Assembly: GCA_036675035.1 (NCBI GenBank)
Contig: JAKFFO010000062.1
Location: forward strand, 1 to 33,178
From: MESE01 sp036675035
Lineage (GTDB): Bacteria > Pseudomonadota > Gammaproteobacteria > Burkholderiales > Burkholderiaceae_D
DNA: 33,178 bases
Direction: 5' to 3'
A program made the translations under genes and the position numbers. Below, in pieces: positions 30,078 through 33,178 of the stretch. The notes below the pieces were generated by a model that was not told the origin of the DNA, did not search any database, and saw only the letters and a program-made list of their open reading frames with translations. The first letter of the stretch is position 1; each line of letters starts with the position of its first letter.

Positions 30078-30572
30078 ATGAAAACACAACTCTCGGCACT
30101 GATACTCCTTGCATTGGCAACCGGGTACGCACATGCCCAAAGCGATGTTTTTTTATGCGTGAACGACAACGGTACCAAGGAATATAAAAATACCGGTACC
30201 ACCAAGGGCTGCAAAAAGGTCGACCTGCAAGGCATCAACATGATTCCCGCACCTGCATCCGCGGCGAAGCCGGTGGTGCAGACGGTCGCGGCAAAAAGCA
30301 GCGCGTCACCGCCAGGCTTTCCCAAAGTCGACAGCGAAACGCAGAAGGCGCGCGACAATGACCGCATGCAGATTCTGCTGAATGAAATGAAGACTGAAGA
30401 GAAAAAACTGGCCGAGCTGAAAAAGGAATTCAAGAACGGCGAGCCGGATCGCCAAGGCAATGAGCGCAATTATGCGAAATACCAGGAGCGGGTTGCTGTC
30501 ATGCAAGAAGACATCAATCGTGCGGAAAAGAATATCGAAGCGTTAAAACGCGAAATCGGTAATTTAAAATAA
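30078..30572 (+). CDS. Secreted DUF4124 coiled-coil protein
   Basis: This 164-aa protein has a signal peptide (about 1-20, ending YAHAQ), a DUF4124 domain (about 22-50, with FLCVNDNGTKEYKNTGTTKG and paired Cys), a Pro/Ala linker (about 57-80) and a long charged coiled coil (about 85-160). It is a periplasmic or envelope protein of unknown role. Genes of this kind are often found between glnA and ntrB in betaproteobacteria, but a nitrogen-related function has not been shown. GGAAGAAAG lies upstream of the ATG at 30078. Terminators lie on both sides, so it may be transcribed on its own. Confidence 0.85.
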   Translation: MKTQLSALILLALATGYAHAQSDVFLCVNDNGTKEYKNTGTTKGCKKVDLQGINMIPAPASAAKPVVQTVAAKSSASPPGFPKVDSETQKARDNDRMQILLNEMKTEEKKLAELKKEFKNGEPDRQGNERNYAKYQERVAVMQEDINRAEKNIEALKREIGNLK

Positions 30573-30595
30573 GGTACGCATGGGGCTTGCACCAA

Positions 30596-30625
30596 CAAGG
30601 CCGCATTTTGCGGCCTTGTTTTTTT
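30596..30625 (+). terminator. Strong intrinsic terminator immediately before ntrB
   Basis: CAAGGCCGC and GCGGCCTTG form a perfect 9-base stem around ATTTT, followed by seven T. It lies 24 bases after the DUF4124 stop, and its T-run ends 10 bases before the ntrB start. Confidence 0.92.
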
Positions 30626-30634
30626 GGGAGTTGT

Positions 30635-31708
30635 GTGAAAACACCGTCGACTTCACTGGATGGTCTTGATCTGCTGGCGTCAGCCGTGCTCGTGCTGGAT
30701 GCAGCGGGTGCCATCATTTACGCGAACGCGGCCGCCGAGAACCTGCTGGAAAGCTCGATCAAGGCGTTGTTGCGGCAGAAATTGACTGATCTTTTTCTGA
30801 ATGCGGACGGGCTGGCGGCGGTTTGCAAGCAGGCGATCGCCCATCAATTCGCAGATAAACGCCAGGACCTGGTGCTTGAGCGCGCCGGGCGCGACGCGTT
30901 GCAGGTACATGTGATCGTCACCGCACTGGACGATCCGTGCATGCCGGTGCTGATCGAGTTCCGCGAAAACGTGCAGCAGCTCAAACTGGATCGGGAAGAG
31001 AGACTGATTGATCAAAGCCAGGCCAACAAGGAATTGATCCGCAACCTGGCACACGAGATCAAGAATCCGCTCGGCGGCATCCGCGGCGCAGCGCAATTGC
31101 TGGAGCTCGAACTTCCGGAACGGCAGTTGAAGGAGCTGCGTGAGTACACCCAGGTAATCATCAAGGAAGCAGACCGGCTGCAGACGCTGGTCGATCGTCT
31201 TCTGGCACCGCACCGGCGGCCGCATATTGTCGGCGACGTCAACATTCATGAAGTATGCGAACGGGTGCGCAGCCTGATCGTCGCGGAATTTCCAAATGGG
31301 CTGACCATCAGACGCGATTACGATTTGTCGGTTCCGGAATTCCGCGGCGACAAGGAGCAGTTGATACAGGCGGTGCTGAACATCGCGCACAATGCGGCAC
31401 AAGCGCTGTCATCTAGGATCGCCGCAGGCGATGCATGCTTGACGCTACGCACTCGCGTGGCGCGGCAGGTGACGCTGGCCAAGGTCCGTTATCGGCTGGC
31501 ATTAGACTTGCATATCACGGATAACGGACCGGGCATTCCGGCTGACATCCAGGATCGCATCTTTTATCCGCTGGTATCGGGACGCGAAGGCGGTAGCGGG
31601 CTGGGACTGACGTTGGCGCAAACCTTCGTGCAGCAGCACCTGGGTGTTATCGAATGTGAGAGTCGGCCCGGACAAACGGATTTCAGGATTCTGATACCGC
31701 TGCCCTGA
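30635..31708 (+). CDS. ntrB: Nitrogen regulation sensor kinase NtrB (GlnL)
   Basis: This 357-aa cytoplasmic kinase/phosphatase controls NtrC in response to PII. It has a PAS domain (about 8-110, LASAVLVLDAAGAIIYANAA), a HisKA domain with LAHEIKNPLGGIRGAAQLLE and phospho-acceptor His140, an N-box (NIAHNAAQAL) and G-boxes (DNGPGI, GSGLGLTLA). The start is taken as GTG at 30635, with GGGAG at 30626-30630 directly behind the terminator T-run; an ATG at 30587 would put the terminator hairpin inside the coding sequence and is rejected. The length agrees with E. coli NtrB (349 aa). ntrC follows after 63 bases. Confidence 0.96.
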   Translation: MKTPSTSLDGLDLLASAVLVLDAAGAIIYANAAAENLLESSIKALLRQKLTDLFLNADGLAAVCKQAIAHQFADKRQDLVLERAGRDALQVHVIVTALDDPCMPVLIEFRENVQQLKLDREERLIDQSQANKELIRNLAHEIKNPLGGIRGAAQLLELELPERQLKELREYTQVIIKEADRLQTLVDRLLAPHRRPHIVGDVNIHEVCERVRSLIVAEFPNGLTIRRDYDLSVPEFRGDKEQLIQAVLNIAHNAAQALSSRIAAGDACLTLRTRVARQVTLAKVRYRLALDLHITDNGPGIPADIQDRIFYPLVSGREGGSGLGLTLAQTFVQQHLGVIECESRPGQTDFRILIPLP

Positions 31709-31771
31709 GCACCGACATGCGCTTTGGCGCGGCAGGCACGGTAACCGCATGACGCACGATACTGGGAAAAT

Positions 31772-33067
31772 ATGAAGCCTATCTGGATTGTTGACGACGA
31801 CGAGTCAATTCGCTGGGTGCTTGAAAAAGCCCTGGCACGCGAAAATCTCGCCATCAAAAGTTTTTCCAATGCACGCGATGCGATCGATGCGCTCCAAAAC
31901 AGTGCGCCGCAGGTCCTGGTTTCGGATATCCGCATGCCAGGCGAGTCGGGGCTCGCGTTGCTGCAAGCCGCCAAAGCCAAGCATCCGGGCCTGCCGGTGA
32001 TAGTCATGACCGCGTTTTCCGATCTGGATTCGGCGGTGGCAGCGTTCCAGGGTGGTGCATTCGAATATCTCGCAAAACCGTTCGACCTCGACAAGGCGGT
32101 CGAACTGATTCGCCGCGCGCTGGACGAAAGCCTGCGCGAAGCGAGCGTTGAACAGGCATCGGCCGAGACGCCGGAAATCCTCGGGCAGGCGCCCGCGATG
32201 CAGGACGTGTTTCGCGCAATCGGCCGCTTGTCGCAATCGAATGTCACGGTGTTGATTACCGGTGAATCCGGTACCGGCAAGGAGCTTGTGGCGCGTGCGT
32301 TGCACAAGCATAGTCCGCGCTCATCGCAACCGTTCATCGCGTTGAATACCGCGGCGATACCAAAGGATCTTCTCGAATCCGAACTGTTCGGCCATGAGCG
32401 CGGCGCATTCACCGGCGCGCAGGCAACGCGTCGCGGGCGATTCGAGCAGGCCGAAGGCGGCACGCTGTTTCTGGACGAGATCGGCGACATGCCCTTCGAT
32501 CTGCAGACGCGGCTGCTGCGCGTGCTGTCGGACGGGCATTTCTATCGGGTTGGCGGCCATCAGCCGCTGAAAGCCAACGTACGCGTCATCGCCGCCACGC
32601 ACCAGAATCTCGAGCACCGGGTCAAGGAGGGGTTGTTCCGGGAAGACCTGTACCACCGCCTGAATGTAATCCGGCTTCGCCTGCCGAGCCTGCGCGAGCG
32701 CCGCGAGGACGTCCCGATCCTGACCCGTTTCTTTTTGACGCAAAGCGCTAAACAGCTTGGCGTGGAAGCCAAGCGCATGTCGGATCATGCGCTGCAGTTT
32801 TTGACGACTCTGGATTTTCCGGGCAACGTGCGTCAACTTGAAAACCTGTGCAACTGGATCACCGTGATGGCGCCCGGCCAGGTCGTCGAAGCAAAGGATC
32901 TGCCGCAGGAATTGATCGACGAGCAGGTTGCCGTGCCTGCCGCATCTGTATCTTCAATAGCATCCATTGCCGGTGCACAGCCATTTCTTTCGCCGCAAGT
33001 GAAGTCGGCAAACGGTGTCGATGTACCGGCCGGGCACCAAGCAGTGGCGGCAAACCTGGGTCGATAG
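31772..33067 (+). pseudogene. ntrC: NtrC (GlnG) response regulator, C-terminus replaced at a sequence junction
   Basis: The protein reads as normal NtrC for about 415 residues. It has a receiver domain with VDDD (7-10) and Asp52 in VSDIRMPG, then an AAA+ sigma-54 activation domain with Walker A GESGTGKE, the ESELFGHERGAFTGAQ loop that contacts sigma-54, and Walker B GGTLFLDEIGDM. The family then continues for about 60-70 residues to a Fis-type DNA-binding helix-turn-helix. Here this part is absent; from about 33,015 the frame runs through 17 unrelated residues to a stop at 33,067. Without that domain, enhancer binding would be lost. An assembly or recombination joint is suspected. The start has GGGA upstream. 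Confidence 0.9.
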
Positions 33068-33178
33068 CCAGGGCGGCTATTTCGACCTCGCCGGCGGGCC
33101 GGTGACGGGGTCGGACCACATCTTCGTGCTGGAGAACGAGAGGCCGGTCGAGACCGCTCCGTTCGCGCGGATGATCTG
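33021..33178 (+). CDS. DUF1579-like protein fragment (partial, runs off the window)
   Basis: In a different frame from ntrC an open frame starts near 33,003 and remains open to the end of the window. From 33,021 it encodes MYRPGTKQWRQTWVDSQGGY followed by FDLAGGPVTGSDHIFVLENE and more. The K-x-W-x-Q-T-W-V-D-x-x-G-G-Y pattern is like the central part of DUF1579-type proteins, so this is probably the middle of a gene, not a start. The base composition (about 67 percent G+C for 33,061-33,178) differs from the ntrC sequence just before it (about 51 percent for 32,941-33,010). It probably belongs to another genome or another place in this one. Confidence 0.5.
   Translation, partial: MYRPGTKQWRQTWVDSQGGYFDLAGGPVTGSDHIFVLENERPVETAPFARMI

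Overview
The window looks like chromosome (or one assembled contig) of a betaproteobacterium, most likely Burkholderiales and close to Oxalobacteraceae (Herminiimonas/Noviherbaspirillum-like). This rests on the glnA - DUF4124 gene - ntrB - ntrC order, the protein sequences of GlnA, RF3 and the Liv transporter, and a G+C content in the mid-50s percent by eye. No rRNA, tRNA, CRISPR array, transposase or integrase was seen.

Region 1 (about 0.1-8.0 kb, all minus strand) is an envelope and stress island. It holds a YihY/BrkB-type membrane protein, an AsmA-family protein, a 50-aa DUF3096 membrane protein, a yqjD/yqjE-like trio (DUF883, holin-like, small membrane protein), two DUF4398 lipoproteins (one fused to an OmpA domain), a DUF4124-like secreted protein, a 56-aa membrane protein and a second OmpA-domain protein. 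Region 2 (8.4-12.5 kb, plus strand) carries divergent signalling genes: a Crp/Fnr-type regulator, a PAS-PAS hybrid histidine kinase with a receiver domain, and a receiver-PAS protein with no output domain. The 415-bp divergent region between the two blocks carries two copies of a near-palindromic 14-mer, one near each possible promoter.

Region 3 (12.9-19.5 kb) has a small coiled-coil protein, a CPBP intramembrane protease with a TTG start, and a complete branched-chain-amino-acid-type ABC transporter: livHMGF on the minus strand with the binding-protein gene divergent. A convergent DUF2591 gene follows. Region 4 (20.0-24.0 kb) is gene-poor. It has a universal stress protein, several small uncharacterised proteins (some phage-like), a small HTH protein followed by two tandem hairpins, a perfect FNR/ANR-type palindrome with no obvious target, and a 59-aa ORF whose ribosome-binding site lies in a perfect hairpin.

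Region 5 (24.3-33.0 kb) is core genome: prfC, a membrane-anchored TAXI-type binding protein without a TRAP permease, a rhodanese, then the nitrogen-control locus glnA - DUF4124 gene - ntrB - ntrC. The glnA upstream region shows a sigma-54 -24/-12 element and three NtrC-type enhancer sites. Strong intrinsic terminators follow glnA and the DUF4124 gene.

The right end is abnormal. NtrC runs normally to about residue 415, then loses its expected C-terminal Fis-type DNA-binding domain. From about 33,015 the DNA becomes G+C-rich (67 percent against 51 percent just before, counted by eye) and encodes, in another frame, an unrelated DUF1579-like protein. An assembly chimera or a recombination breakpoint is the best explanation. 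The first 66 bases may be a similar foreign remnant.
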